DNA of 64,000 bases from Umezawaea sp042738955 (GCF_042738955.1 NZ_JBHYHC010000006.1:62001-126000); one strand, 5' to 3'; shown: positions 9,076 to 17,248, numbered from the stretch's first letter. The notes: generated by a model not told the origin, from the letters alone. Numbers and translations: made by a program.

Positions 9076-9122
9076 CGGACCGGGGAAGCTCCGCCATGAG
9101 TTTCCCCGGCTTCGCGGTCCGC
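9075..9122 (+). terminator. bipartite hairpin after the amidohydrolase gene
   Basis: Two nested complementary pairs start at the last base of the stop codon: GCGGACCG (9075-9082) with CGGTCCGC (9115-9122), and CCGGGGAA (9080-9087) with TTCCCCGG (9102-9109). They overlap by a few bases, so one bulged stem or two alternatives form. Confidence 0.6.
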
Positions 9123-9264
9123 GCCCCTGCGCCCATCCCTCGTGCGCGCAAGGGGAATCCGACGCTGCCCGCGATCACCGACGAGATCGACTTCTCGACC
9201 CCGACGCCTCCATCCGGGTTGACCTGTTCGGTACCCGCGCCCAAGCCCCAGTACGTTCGTACAA

Positions 9265-9981
9265 GTGGAGGAACCAACCCCCGAACGCGCGCACTGGGCG
9301 TTCGCCGCCTTCTTCACCGGCTTGGCCGGCTACTACCTGTCCACCCTCGTCGTCACGGCCCTCACCGCCGACCGCTTCGAGCAGTTCGACGTCACCAGCC
9401 CTCCCGTGCTGGGTCCGTTGCTGCTCCTGCTCTTCCTCCCCAACGTCCTCCTGGGCGCGGGCCCCGCCGTGGTCTCGCGCCTCAAGGCCAACGGTCCGAC
9501 CGTCGACTTCGGCCTCAAGCCCACGGTCCGCGACGTCAAGGTCGGCCTCGCCTGTGGTGGCCTGTCCCTGCTGCTCGCCTGGATCGTCGGCGTGGTCCTC
9601 CTCAGCGTCCGCCGCGACACCGCCGACACCCGATCCGCCCTGGAGGACATCGGCCTCCTCTCCGGCGGAAAATCCGTCTGGCTGGCGGTCGCCGCCCTCT
9701 TCGTGTTCGTCGGCGCCCCCATCACCGAGGAACTCCTCACCAGGGGCGCGCTCTGGAAAGCCCTGGAGCACTACAAGATCCCGCGCTTCACCATCCTCGC
9801 CCTCACCGCGTTGATCTTCGCGTTCCTGCACGAGGAGTCCTGGCGCACGATCGGCCTCTTCGCCCAGGGCCTGGCCATCGGCTCGGCGCGGATGATCACC
9901 GGGCGCACGTCGTCCAGCATGGTGGCGCACGCCACGAACAACCTGCTCCCGGCGGTGTACCTGTACGTCGGCGCCTCCTGA
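9265..9981 (+). CDS. CPBP family intramembrane metalloprotease
   Basis: This 238-residue multi-spanning membrane protein belongs to the CPBP (CAAX protease and bacteriocin-processing) family. The glutamate motif ITEELLTRGALW carries the paired Glu and the following Arg. Later motifs are FAFLHEESW and HATNNLLPAV, which supply the histidines and Asn of the active site. About six to eight hydrophobic segments are visible. GTG 9265 has no Shine-Dalgarno, but TACGTT (9252-9257) is placed to give a leaderless transcript. A 12-bp palindrome overlaps that -10. A second family member follows 15 bp downstream, probably as a pair. Bacterial members process small peptides or act in stress and signalling; the target here is unknown. 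Confidence 0.9.
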   Translation: MEEPTPERAHWAFAAFFTGLAGYYLSTLVVTALTADRFEQFDVTSPPVLGPLLLLLFLPNVLLGAGPAVVSRLKANGPTVDFGLKPTVRDVKVGLACGGLSLLLAWIVGVVLLSVRRDTADTRSALEDIGLLSGGKSVWLAVAALFVFVGAPITEELLTRGALWKALEHYKIPRFTILALTALIFAFLHEESWRTIGLFAQGLAIGSARMITGRTSSSMVAHATNNLLPAVYLYVGAS

Positions 9982-9996
9982 TTAGGGTGATGTCCC

Positions 9997-10776
9997 GTGA
10001 ACCCACCGCTCGAACCCCCACCTCAGGGCCTGCTGGCCAGCGTCCGCGCGGTGAGCCGTGAGCCGGAGCCGCGACGGGAGGGGCAGCGCTGGGGTTTCGG
10101 CGCGTTCCTGCTCGTGGAGGCCGTTTTCATCCTGAGCGCGGTGTTCATCACCGCCATCGCCAGCACGTCCGGCACGGACCTCTCCAGCTCGGTGACGTTC
10201 GTGCTGGTCGGCTCGATGGTGCCGACCGTCCTGGCGGCGGTCGCGGCCATCGTGATCACGCACGTCCGCGGCAACGGCCCGCTGATCGACCTGCGCCTCG
10301 GCTGGAACTGGGCGGACGTGAAGGTCGGGCTCAAGCTCGGCGCGCTGGGCATCCTGCTGACCTACGTGGCCGCCATGGTGTGGGCGCGGGTCGTCGGCGA
10401 CCAGAACGCCACGTCGGCGATCGGCGAGCTCGTGGACGGCAAGTCGCTGCCGGTGTCCGCGGCCGTCGTGATGTTCCTCTACGTGTGCTTCCTCGGCCCG
10501 GTGTGCGAGGAGTTGATCTACCGCGGCCTGCTGTGGGGCGCGATCGAGCGGCAGGGCTGGAGCCGCTGGGCGGCGTTCCTGCTCACCACGGTGATCTTCG
10601 CCGCCAGCCACCTCGAACCGCTGCGCACGTCGTTGCTGATCGTCATCGCGCTGCCCATCGGCATCGCCCGGCTGATCACCCGAAGGCTCACCGCCAGCGT
10701 GGTGGCGCACGTGATCAACAACTTCCTGCCCGGCCTCACGTTCCTGCTCATCGCACTGGGGGTCATGCCGTCGTGA
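9997..10776 (+). CDS. CPBP family intramembrane metalloprotease (second copy)
   Basis: This 259-residue membrane protein is a paralogue of the preceding gene. It has a Pro-rich cytoplasmic N-terminus, the active-site motif CEELIYRGLLWGAIE, then FAASHLEPL and HVINNFLPGL with the conserved His and Asn. The N-terminal part RREGQRWGFGAF precedes the first membrane helix. GTG 9997 follows TAGGGT (9983-9988) and lacks a clear Shine-Dalgarno. Its stop overlaps the pxpA start (GTGA), so the two are translationally coupled. Sequence similarity to the upstream copy is clear in the C-terminal half and weak in the N-terminal half, so the pair may cleave different substrates. Confidence 0.9.
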   Translation: MNPPLEPPPQGLLASVRAVSREPEPRREGQRWGFGAFLLVEAVFILSAVFITAIASTSGTDLSSSVTFVLVGSMVPTVLAAVAAIVITHVRGNGPLIDLRLGWNWADVKVGLKLGALGILLTYVAAMVWARVVGDQNATSAIGELVDGKSLPVSAAVVMFLYVCFLGPVCEELIYRGLLWGAIERQGWSRWAAFLLTTVIFAASHLEPLRTSLLIVIALPIGIARLITRRLTASVVAHVINNFLPGLTFLLIALGVMPS

Positions 10777-11537
10777 TCGACCTCAACAGCGACCTCGGCG
10801 AGGGGTTCGGCGTCTGGCGGCTCGGCGACGACACCGCGCTGCTCGACGTCGTCACCAGCGCGAACGTCGCCTGCGGCTTCCACGCGGGCGACCCGTCGAC
10901 CATGCGCCGCGTCTGCCGCGAGGCCGCCGAGCGCGGCGTCGCCGTCGGCGCGCAGGTGTCCTACCGCGACCTCGCCGGGTTCGGTCGCCGGTTCATCGAC
11001 GTCGACCCGCTCGAACTCGCCGACGAGGTGCTCTACCAGGTCGGCGCGCTCGACGCGTGCGCCCGAGCGACGGGCACGGCCGTCACGTACGTCAAGCCGC
11101 ACGGCGCGCTGTACAACGCCGCCGTGCACCACGAAGCGCAGGCCAGGGCCGTCGTGGACGGCGTGCGGGCGTTCGGCGGGCTGCCGGTGCTCGGCCTGCC
11201 CGGCTCGCGCCTGCTGGCCGCCGCCGAGGCCGCGGGGCTGCGCGCGGTGCCCGAGGCGTTCGCGGACCGCGGGTACACGCCGGAGGGCACGCTCGTGCCC
11301 CGCAAGGACCCCGGCGCGCTGCTCACGGACACCGCGGCGGTCGTCGACCGCGCCCTGCGGCTCGCCGAGGCGGGGGAGCTGGTCGCCGTCGACGGCACCG
11401 TGCTCAAGACCGACGCCGCCTCGCTCTGCCTGCACGGGGACACCCCCGGAGCCGTCGAGCACGCCCGCGCGGTGCGGGACTCGTTGACCTCGGCGGGGGT
11501 CGATCTGGTGGCTTTCGCCCCACCGATTCGGCCGTAG
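10773..11537 (+). CDS. pxpA: 5-oxoprolinase subunit A (LamB/YcsF family)
   Basis: This 254-residue protein is of the LamB/YcsF family. PxpA works with PxpB and PxpC in ATP-dependent opening of 5-oxoproline (pyroglutamate) to glutamate. Diagnostic segments are the N-terminus DLNSDLGEGFG, ANVACGFHAGDPSTM, GAQVSYRDLAGFGRR, YVKPHGALYN and the C-terminal LCLHGDTPGAVEHAR. The length matches the family. The GTG start overlaps the stop of the upstream CPBP protease gene. No pxpB or pxpC gene lies next to it, although the three usually cluster. The partners must be elsewhere, or this subunit acts alone. Confidence 0.93.
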   Translation: MIDLNSDLGEGFGVWRLGDDTALLDVVTSANVACGFHAGDPSTMRRVCREAAERGVAVGAQVSYRDLAGFGRRFIDVDPLELADEVLYQVGALDACARATGTAVTYVKPHGALYNAAVHHEAQARAVVDGVRAFGGLPVLGLPGSRLLAAAEAAGLRAVPEAFADRGYTPEGTLVPRKDPGALLTDTAAVVDRALRLAEAGELVAVDGTVLKTDAASLCLHGDTPGAVEHARAVRDSLTSAGVDLVAFAPPIRP

Positions 11538-11546
11538 CGCGGGCCG

Positions 11547-11561
11547 TCTGGCAGAATGGAC
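11547..11561 (+). promoter_or_regulatory. candidate rpsP promoter element
   Basis: TCTGGCAGAATGGAC is almost identical to a 15-mer upstream of rplS (13680-13694). CAGAAT (11552-11557) can serve as the -10 hexamer. No good -35 is visible at 17-18 nt. It lies 130 bp before rpsP and 10 bp after the pxpA stop. Confidence 0.4.
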
Positions 11562-11692
11562 TGTTGTTCGCCGAGGCCGGACCCTCTCACCGTGCTGTGG
11601 CGCCATGTTCTTTGGGCTTTCCCACCCGTGCCCCACTCGGGTGACGAGCGCCCGCACCTTGGTAAACGAGAGCTTGAGGAGTACCAGTACCC

Positions 11693-12130
11693 GTGGCCGT
11701 CAAGATCAAGCTGCAGCGGCTTGGCAAGATCCGTCAGCCGTACTACCGGATCATCGTTTCGGACGCTCGCACCCGCCGCAACGGCAAGGCCATCGAGACG
11801 ATCGGCAAGTACCACCCCAAGGAAGAGCCGTCGTTCATCGACGTCGACTCCGACCGGGCGCAGTACTGGCTGGGCGTCGGCGCGCAGCCGACCGAGTCCG
11901 TCCAGCGCCTGCTGGAGATCACCGGTGACTGGCAGAAGTTCAAGAAGCTGCCGGGCGCCGAGGGCACGCTGAAGGTGAAGGAGGCCAAGACGTCGAAGGC
12001 CGACCTCTTCGCCGCCGCGCTCGCCGCCGCTTCGTCGGAGCCGATGGCCGAGGCCACCACCCCGAAGAAGAAGTCCGCGAAGAAGGCTGACGCGGAACCT
12101 GCCGCCGAGGCGCCCAAGGTCGAGGCGTGA
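11693..12130 (+). CDS. rpsP: 30S ribosomal protein S16
   Basis: S16 is a small-subunit assembly protein. The protein has 145 residues and begins VAVKIKLQRLGKIRQPYYRI, followed by the conserved DARTRRNGKAIE and IGKYHPKEEPS. The core ends near residue 80. The rest is a charged Lys/Ala/Glu-rich tail (KKKSAKKADAEPAAEAP) typical of actinobacterial S16 and absent from the shorter enterobacterial protein. GTG 11693 has GAGGAG 11 nt upstream, a rather long spacing. It starts the rpsP-khpA-rimM-trmD operon of ribosome and tRNA maturation genes. The stop overlaps the khpA start. Confidence 0.97.
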   Translation: MAVKIKLQRLGKIRQPYYRIIVSDARTRRNGKAIETIGKYHPKEEPSFIDVDSDRAQYWLGVGAQPTESVQRLLEITGDWQKFKKLPGAEGTLKVKEAKTSKADLFAAALAAASSEPMAEATTPKKKSAKKADAEPAAEAPKVEA

Positions 12131-12366
12131 GTTTGTTGGCTGACGCCCTCGAACACCTCGTTCGTGGCATCGTCGACCACCCGGACGACGTCCGGGTGAC
12201 CTTGGTCACCACTCGTCGCGGTCGCACCCTCGAGGTGCACGTCCACCCGGACGACCTCGGCAAGGTGATCGGGCGCGGCGGTCGCACCGCCACCGCCCTG
12301 CGCACCGTCATGGCCGGCATCGGCGGTCGTGGCGTGCGCGTCGACGTGGTCGACACCGACCGCTAG
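12127..12366 (+). CDS. khpA: KH-domain RNA-binding protein KhpA
   Basis: This 79-residue protein consists of a single KH domain with the GXXG loop VIGRGGRTATALR. It matches the KhpA (YlqC) family found between rpsP and rimM in Gram-positives. Relatives bind many RNAs, sometimes as a complex with KhpB. The GTG start overlaps the rpsP stop by four bases, and rimM follows after 26 bp. The N-terminus LLADALEHLVRGIVDHP is also characteristic. Confidence 0.93.
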   Translation: MSLLADALEHLVRGIVDHPDDVRVTLVTTRRGRTLEVHVHPDDLGKVIGRGGRTATALRTVMAGIGGRGVRVDVVDTDR

Positions 12367-12392
12367 CCACAACACGAACACAGAAGTAGGGC

Positions 12393-12911
12393 ATGGACGT
12401 CGTCGTCGGCCGCGTGGCCAAGGCGCACGGGATCACCGGCGAACTCGCCGTTGACGTGCGCACCGATTCACCCGAGACGCGGTTCGCGCTCGGTTCGGCA
12501 CTGGTCGCGAAGCTGCGCGACGGGACGACGCGCACCCTCACCGTCGCAGCCGCCCGGAACCACTCCGGGCGGCTGCTGGTGCGTTTCGAGCAGGTGCTGA
12601 CCAGGGACGTCGCGGAGTCGTTGCGCGGCACGCTGCTGCTGGGCAGCACCGACGACCTGCCGCCGACCGACGACCCGGACGAGTTCTACGACCACGAGCT
12701 CGAGGGCCTGGTCGTGGAGATGCTCGACGGGACGAAGGTCGGCACCGTCAAGGAGATCGCGCACGGAGCGGGCGCCGAGCTGCTCGTCGTCAACCGCGAG
12801 GGCGGTGGCGAGCTGCTGGTCCCGTTCGTGCGGCAGATCGTGCCGACCGTGGACGTGAAGGCGGGCAAGGTCGTCATCGACCCGCCGGAGGGCCTGCTCG
12901 ATGCGGATTGA
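12393..12911 (+). CDS. rimM: ribosome maturation factor RimM
   Basis: RimM assists maturation of the 30S head and binds S19. The protein has 172 residues. The N-terminal domain starts VVVGRVAKAHGITGELAVDV. The C-terminal PRC-barrel includes FYDHELEGLVVEM, GAGAELLVV and LVPFVRQIVPTVD. The ATG lies 26 bp after khpA. The 3' end overlaps trmD by 11 bp, the standard arrangement in actinobacteria, giving coordinated production of these maturation factors. Confidence 0.96.
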   Translation: MDVVVGRVAKAHGITGELAVDVRTDSPETRFALGSALVAKLRDGTTRTLTVAAARNHSGRLLVRFEQVLTRDVAESLRGTLLLGSTDDLPPTDDPDEFYDHELEGLVVEMLDGTKVGTVKEIAHGAGAELLVVNREGGGELLVPFVRQIVPTVDVKAGKVVIDPPEGLLDAD

Positions 12912-13653
12912 CGTTCTGACGATCTTCCCCGAGTACCTCGACCCGATCAGGGCCGCGCTGCTCGGCAAGGCGATCGACAAGGGCCTGATCAGCGTTGACG
13001 TGCACGACCTCCGCGACTGGACGCACGACGTGCACAAGGCCGTGGACAACAGCCCGTACGGCGGCGGTCCCGGCATGGTGATGCGGCCGCAGATCTGGGG
13101 CGACGCGCTCGACCAGGTGTGCGCGGGCGACCCGCCGCCGCGGCTGGTCGTGCCGACCCCGGCGGGGCGGCCGTTCACCCAGGCCTTGGCGCACGAGTAC
13201 GCGGCCGAGCCGCGGCTGGTGTTCGCCTGCGGGCGCTACGAGGGCATCGACCAGCGCGTGATCGACGACGCGTCGACCCGCATGCGCGTGGACGAGGTCT
13301 CCATCGGCGACTACGTCCTCGTCGGCGGCGAGGTGGCGGTGCTGGTGATGGTCGAGGCCGTCGTCCGGCTGCTACCCGGCGTGCTCGGCAACCCGCGCTC
13401 GGCGGCGGAGGACTCGTTCTCCGACGGCCTGCTGGAAGGGCCGAGCTACACGCGGCCCGAGGTGTGGCGCGACCTGTCCGTGCCGGACGTGCTGCTGTCG
13501 GGCAACCACAAGCTGATCGACCGCTGGCGGCGTGACCAATCGCTCGAACGGACGCTGCACAGGCGTCCTGAACTGCTCGAAGCCCTCCCCGCGGAGAGCT
13601 TCGACAAGCACGACCGGGCCCTGCTCGACCGACTGCGGTCGGTGGAGGAGTAG
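12901..13653 (+). CDS. trmD: tRNA (guanosine(37)-N1)-methyltransferase
   Basis: TrmD methylates G37 of tRNAs that read codons starting with C, using S-adenosylmethionine, and so prevents +1 frameshifting. The protein has 250 residues. The SPOUT knot region is seen in FACGRYEGIDQRVID and VSIGDYVLVGGEVAVLVM. The N-terminus RIDVLTIFPEYLDPI, the loop SPYGGGPGMVM and the C-terminal YTRPEVWRDLSVPDVLLSG are family hallmarks. The ATG lies inside the end of rimM. rplS, often in the same operon elsewhere, follows after 167 bp and has its own candidate promoter. Confidence 0.97.
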   Translation: MRIDVLTIFPEYLDPIRAALLGKAIDKGLISVDVHDLRDWTHDVHKAVDNSPYGGGPGMVMRPQIWGDALDQVCAGDPPPRLVVPTPAGRPFTQALAHEYAAEPRLVFACGRYEGIDQRVIDDASTRMRVDEVSIGDYVLVGGEVAVLVMVEAVVRLLPGVLGNPRSAAEDSFSDGLLEGPSYTRPEVWRDLSVPDVLLSGNHKLIDRWRRDQSLERTLHRRPELLEALPAESFDKHDRALLDRLRSVEE

Positions 13654-13679
13654 GGTCGATTTCATTCCGGAGGTGCCCA

Positions 13680-13694
13680 TCTGGCACACTGGAC
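13680..13694 (+). promoter_or_regulatory. candidate rplS promoter element
   Basis: TCTGGCACACTGGAC resembles the element before rpsP (11547-11561), differing at two positions. CACACT (13685-13690) would be the -10, with TTCATT (13661-13666) as a weak -35 at 18-bp spacing. This implies a leader of about 120 nt before rplS. Confidence 0.4.
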
Positions 13695-13820
13695 AGGTTG
13701 CTGCAGCCGGTTATTCGTTCCGGCGCGCGCCGCAAGCCCGCCCCCAAGGTGTCGCACTCTGAAGCTTCAATGCGCTCTGGGGGAGTACGCGAGACACATG
13801 AGGACGAGGACGGACCACCG

Positions 13821-14180
13821 ATGAACACCCTGGACGCTCTTGACGCCCAGTCGCTGCGCTCCGACATTCCCAGCTTCCGGCCGGGCGACACGCTGAAGGT
13901 TCACGTCCGGGTCATCGAGGGCACGCGCGAGCGGGTCCAGGTGTTCCAGGGCATCGTGATTCGCCGCCAGGGTGGCGGGATTCGCGAGACCTTCACGGTT
14001 CGCAAGGTCTCCTTCGGCGTCGGCGTCGAGCGCACCTTCCCGGTGCACTCCCCGAACATCTCGGAGATCGAGGTCGCGACCCGCGGCGCCGTGCGTCGCG
14101 CGAAGCTGTACTACCTCCGCGATCTGCGCGGCAAGGCCGCCAAGATCAAGGAGAAGCGCACCGCCAAGCCGGGTGCCTGA
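13821..14180 (+). CDS. rplS: 50S ribosomal protein L19
   Basis: L19 lies at the 30S-50S interface of the ribosome. The protein has 119 residues. It contains DIPSFRPGDTLKVHVRVIEG, RVQVFQGIVIRRQGGG, ETFTVRKVSFGVGVERTFPV and the basic C-terminus KLYYLRDLRGKAAKIKEKR. I chose ATG 13821 from the family N-terminus and the upstream GAGGA (13806-13810). The frame is open farther upstream but that part is not coding-like. The leader between trmD and rplS may hold autoregulatory structure, which I could not define by eye. Confidence 0.96.
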   Translation: MNTLDALDAQSLRSDIPSFRPGDTLKVHVRVIEGTRERVQVFQGIVIRRQGGGIRETFTVRKVSFGVGVERTFPVHSPNISEIEVATRGAVRRAKLYYLRDLRGKAAKIKEKRTAKPGA

Positions 14181-14214
14181 CAGCACCTCGCAGCACTACG
14201 CGTAGCCTGCCTTC

Positions 14215-15153
14215 GTGGCAGACCCCGTGCGTTCGTCCGCTGACGACAACGATTCAGAACCCTCCGGTGAAGATCGTGTCAGCGACCCAGCCGTTACCCC
14301 CGAGGCCGAGTTCGAGTCCATTCCGGACTCGGCCGGGGGCGGCAGGTCCAAGGCGAAGAAGAAGACCCCGCTGTGGCGTGAACTGCTGATCCTCGCGGGG
14401 ACGGCACTGGTGCTCACCTTCGTGATCCAGACGTTCCTGGCGCGGGTCTACGTGATCCCCTCGGCGTCGATGGAGAAAACGCTCCACGGGTGCCCCGGTT
14501 GCGTGAACGACAAGGTGCTCGTCGACAAGATCACCTACGACTTCACCGACATCTCCCCTGGTGAAGTGGTCGTCTTCCGCGGTCCCGACTCGTGGGGCCA
14601 GAACGACATCCAGTCCAACCGTTCGGACAACCCGGTCGTCGCCGCGCTCCAGAGCGCCGCCTCCGTGGTGGGCCTCGCGCCGCCGGACGAACGAGACTTC
14701 GTCAAACGCGTCATCGCCGTGGGCGGCCAGACCGTCCAGTGCTGCGACGACCAGCACCGGCTCCTCGTCGACGGCAAGCCGCTGGACGAGCCGTACATCT
14801 ACTGGCAGCCGGGCACCGGTCCCGAGGACCACGACCCGTTCGAGCCCGTGAAGGTCCCCGCGGGACACCTTTGGGTGATGGGTGACAACCGCACGAACTC
14901 CACCGACTCGCGCAAGCAGGGCGGCGGCGGCGTGGCGGGCACCGTGCCCGAGGAGAACGTCATCGGCAAGGCCCGCGTGATCGTCATCCCGCCCTCACGC
15001 TGGGGCGGCATCAGCGACCACAACCCCCAAGCCGTCGCCATCGGGGCGCCGGACTGGCAGCGCGGTTTGCCCGCCGGTGTCGGAATCGCGTCGGCATGGC
15101 CGGTTCTGCTGCTCGGCCGCCGACTGCGGAAACGCCTTTTCACCCGTCGCTGA
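14215..15153 (+). CDS. lepB: signal peptidase I (first of a tandem pair)
   Basis: This membrane-bound serine protease removes signal peptides from Sec- and Tat-exported proteins. The protein has 312 residues. An acidic, Ser-rich cytoplasmic N-terminus of about 50 residues precedes one membrane helix (LILAGTALVLTFVIQTFLA). The catalytic Ser85 lies in IPSASMEKTL and Lys164 in DFVKRVIAVGG. Box E is GDNRTNSTDSR. A second hydrophobic stretch near the C-terminus (WPVLLLGRRLRKRLF) probably re-enters the membrane. TAGCCT (14203-14208) ends 7 nt before the GTG, so the transcript is probably leaderless. A paralogue follows 36 bp downstream. Confidence 0.95.
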   Translation: MADPVRSSADDNDSEPSGEDRVSDPAVTPEAEFESIPDSAGGGRSKAKKKTPLWRELLILAGTALVLTFVIQTFLARVYVIPSASMEKTLHGCPGCVNDKVLVDKITYDFTDISPGEVVVFRGPDSWGQNDIQSNRSDNPVVAALQSAASVVGLAPPDERDFVKRVIAVGGQTVQCCDDQHRLLVDGKPLDEPYIYWQPGTGPEDHDPFEPVKVPAGHLWVMGDNRTNSTDSRKQGGGGVAGTVPEENVIGKARVIVIPPSRWGGISDHNPQAVAIGAPDWQRGLPAGVGIASAWPVLLLGRRLRKRLFTRR

Positions 15154-15189
15154 CCGGGCCCACACACGTGATCTGGGTACTCTGAGCGG

Positions 15190-16104
15190 GTGGTAGACGT
15201 CGTGCCCTCCCGAGGCCCATCCGATGAAGACCCCTATCGCTCCAGCGATGAAGAGGCGGTCGAGGCTTGGCGAGCGCGCGCGCGGAAGGCCCAGAAGGGC
15301 AAGCGCAAGGGCTCGTTCTGGAAGGAACTGCCGATCCTGGTGGTGGTGGCCTTCGGCCTCGCCTTCCTCATCCAGACGTTCCTGGCGCGCGTCTACATGA
15401 TCCCGTCGGAGTCGATGGAGCAGACGCTGCACGGCTGCAACGGCTGCTACGGCGACCGCGTGCTGGTCGACAAGATCACGTACGACTTCAGCGAGCCCTC
15501 TCCCGGCGACGTGATCGTCTTCCACGGGCCGCAGAGCTGGCAGAACGACTTCGTGACGCAGGAGCCGACGAACGCGTTCCAGAAGGCCCTCCAGGGCCTC
15601 GGATCGCTCATCGGCCTGCCGTCGGCGAGCCAGGAGGACTTCGTCAAGCGGGTCGTCGCGGTCGGCGGCCAGACGGTGAAGTGCTGCGACGACAAGAACC
15701 GCGTCATGGTCGACGGCAAGTCGCTCGACGAGTCGTACATCTACTGGGAGCCGGGCCGCAGCACGGTCCAGGAGTCGTTCGCCGACCTGACGATCCCGCA
15801 GGGCTTCCTGTTCGTGCTCGGCGACAACCGCAACGACTCGTGCGACTCGCGCTGCCAGGGCGACGGCCGTGAGGGCGGCCTCGTGCCGATCGGCAACGTC
15901 GTGGGCAAGGCCCGCGCGGTCGTGCTGCCGCCCTCGCGCTGGCAGGGCGTGACGGACCACAACCCGCAGGGCCAGGCCGTGGCCATGGGAGCCCCCGGCT
16001 GGCAGTCCGCCGTGCCCGCGGGCGTCGGCATCGCCTTCGCGTGGCCGGTGCTGTTCCTGGGCAAGCGGGCGCGGGCCAGGTTCCGCCGCAAGACGCTGGG
16101 ATAA
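15190..16104 (+). CDS. lepB: signal peptidase I (second of a tandem pair)
   Basis: This 304-residue paralogue of the preceding gene has the same architecture: a charged N-terminus with KAQKGKRKGSFWKEL, one membrane helix (LPILVVVAFGLAFLIQTFLA), catalytic Ser75 in PSESMEQTL, Lys153 in FVKRVVAVGG and box E GDNRNDSCDSR. Both copies share a Cys pair after the lysine motif (VKCCDDKN here, VQCCDDQH in the first). This copy has two further Cys in box E (DSCDSRCQG). TACTCT (15178-15183) ends 7 nt before the GTG, so each copy seems to have its own leaderless promoter. Duplication followed by specialisation is likely; many actinomycetes carry several signal peptidases here. Confidence 0.95.
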   Translation: MVDVVPSRGPSDEDPYRSSDEEAVEAWRARARKAQKGKRKGSFWKELPILVVVAFGLAFLIQTFLARVYMIPSESMEQTLHGCNGCYGDRVLVDKITYDFSEPSPGDVIVFHGPQSWQNDFVTQEPTNAFQKALQGLGSLIGLPSASQEDFVKRVVAVGGQTVKCCDDKNRVMVDGKSLDESYIYWEPGRSTVQESFADLTIPQGFLFVLGDNRNDSCDSRCQGDGREGGLVPIGNVVGKARAVVLPPSRWQGVTDHNPQGQAVAMGAPGWQSAVPAGVGIAFAWPVLFLGKRARARFRRKTLG

Positions 16105-16113
16105 GGTCGTCGG

Positions 16114-16911
16114 GTGATCCTCAACCCACCCCGCGCGGTCGTTCGGCGGGACGCCGGGATCTGGGCTCTGCAGGCCGCGCTGGACCGGCGCGGGCTCGGC
16201 CCGGTCGCCGGGGTCGACGAAGCGGGCCGCGGCGCGTGCGCGGGTCCGCTCGTCGTGGCGTCGTGCGTGCTCAAGCCCAAGGACGCCGCCCGCTTCGAGG
16301 GCCTCACCGACTCCAAGCTGCTCACCGCGGCCGCCAGGGACCGCATGTACGACGTCGTGCTGGCCCGTGCGGTCGACTACGCGGTGATCGTGATCCCGGC
16401 CGCCGAGGTCGACGGGATCGGCGTGCACGTGGCCAACATCGAGGGCATGCGGCGGGCCGTCGCCCAGCTCAAGGGCCACCCCGGCTACGTGCTGACGGAC
16501 GGGTTCCGGGTTCCGGGCCTGACCGCGCCGAGCATGCCGGTGGTCAAGGGCGACCAGGTCGCGGCCTGCGTCGCCGCCGCCTCGGTGCTCGCGAAGGTCA
16601 CCAGGGACCGCATCATGGCCGGGATGCACCGGACGTTCCCGGAGTACGGCTTCGACGTCCACAAGGGGTACTGCACCGCCGTCCACACCTCCGCGCTGGT
16701 GGAGCACGGGCCGAGCGCGGAGCACCGGTGGTCGTATGCGAACGTGGCGTCAGCCGCGATCCGGCACGGACTTGAGCCGCCACACCGTGTGGCGCGCAGT
16801 GTGGCCGCGATCGGCGTGGTCCAGAATGGGGCACCCCCTGCTGCTGCGGGGGTGGCAGGGCTCGCGACGAGGAGGGGCGCGGATTCGATGATTACCCGCG
16901 CGGAGGCGTAA
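16114..16911 (+). CDS. rnhB: ribonuclease HII
   Basis: This enzyme cuts RNA in RNA-DNA hybrids, including single ribonucleotides in DNA. The protein has 265 residues. The acidic active site is seen in VAGVDEAGRGACAGPLV, YVLTDGF and VKGDQVAACVAAASVLAKV. The typical HKGYCTAVH segment follows. The C-terminal 50 residues after about residue 215 are Ala/Arg-rich and beyond the catalytic core. TAAGGT (16102-16107), which overlaps the lepB stop, ends 7 nt before GTG 16114 and may serve as a leaderless -10. The stop overlaps the next start (TAATG), coupling it to the DUF2469 gene. Confidence 0.95.
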   Translation: MILNPPRAVVRRDAGIWALQAALDRRGLGPVAGVDEAGRGACAGPLVVASCVLKPKDAARFEGLTDSKLLTAAARDRMYDVVLARAVDYAVIVIPAAEVDGIGVHVANIEGMRRAVAQLKGHPGYVLTDGFRVPGLTAPSMPVVKGDQVAACVAAASVLAKVTRDRIMAGMHRTFPEYGFDVHKGYCTAVHTSALVEHGPSAEHRWSYANVASAAIRHGLEPPHRVARSVAAIGVVQNGAPPAAAGVAGLATRRGADSMITRAEA

Positions 16912-17234
16912 TGAGTGCAGAGGATCTCGAAAAGTACGAGACCGAGATGGAGTTGTCGCTGTACAAGGAGTACCGCGACATCGTCAGCCAGTTCTCGTTC
17001 GTCGTGGAGACCGAACGGCGGTTCTACCTGGCAAATTCGGTCGACGTGCAGGTTCGCAACGCGGACGGCGAGGTCTACTTCGAGGTGCGCATGTCCGATG
17101 CCTGGGTGTGGGACATGTACCGCCCGGCGAGGTTCGTGAAGAACGTCCGCGTGATCACGTTCAAGGACGTCAACGTCGAGGAGTTGGACAAGCCCGACCT
17201 GCGACTTCCCGAGGGCGGCCCGTTCGACACCTGA
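16911..17234 (+). CDS. DUF2469 domain-containing protein
   Basis: This 107-residue protein is of the actinobacteria-specific DUF2469 family, nearly always found downstream of rnhB. It begins SAEDLEKYETEMELSLYKEY and ends DKPDLRLPEGGPFDT, both typical. The sequence is acidic and without membrane segments. Its function is unknown. The start overlaps the rnhB stop, and a very strong terminator follows 15 bp after its own stop, closing the lepB-rnhB group. Confidence 0.93.
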   Translation: MSAEDLEKYETEMELSLYKEYRDIVSQFSFVVETERRFYLANSVDVQVRNADGEVYFEVRMSDAWVWDMYRPARFVKNVRVITFKDVNVEELDKPDLRLPEGGPFDT

Positions 17235-17248
17235 TCCGCCGACCTCTG

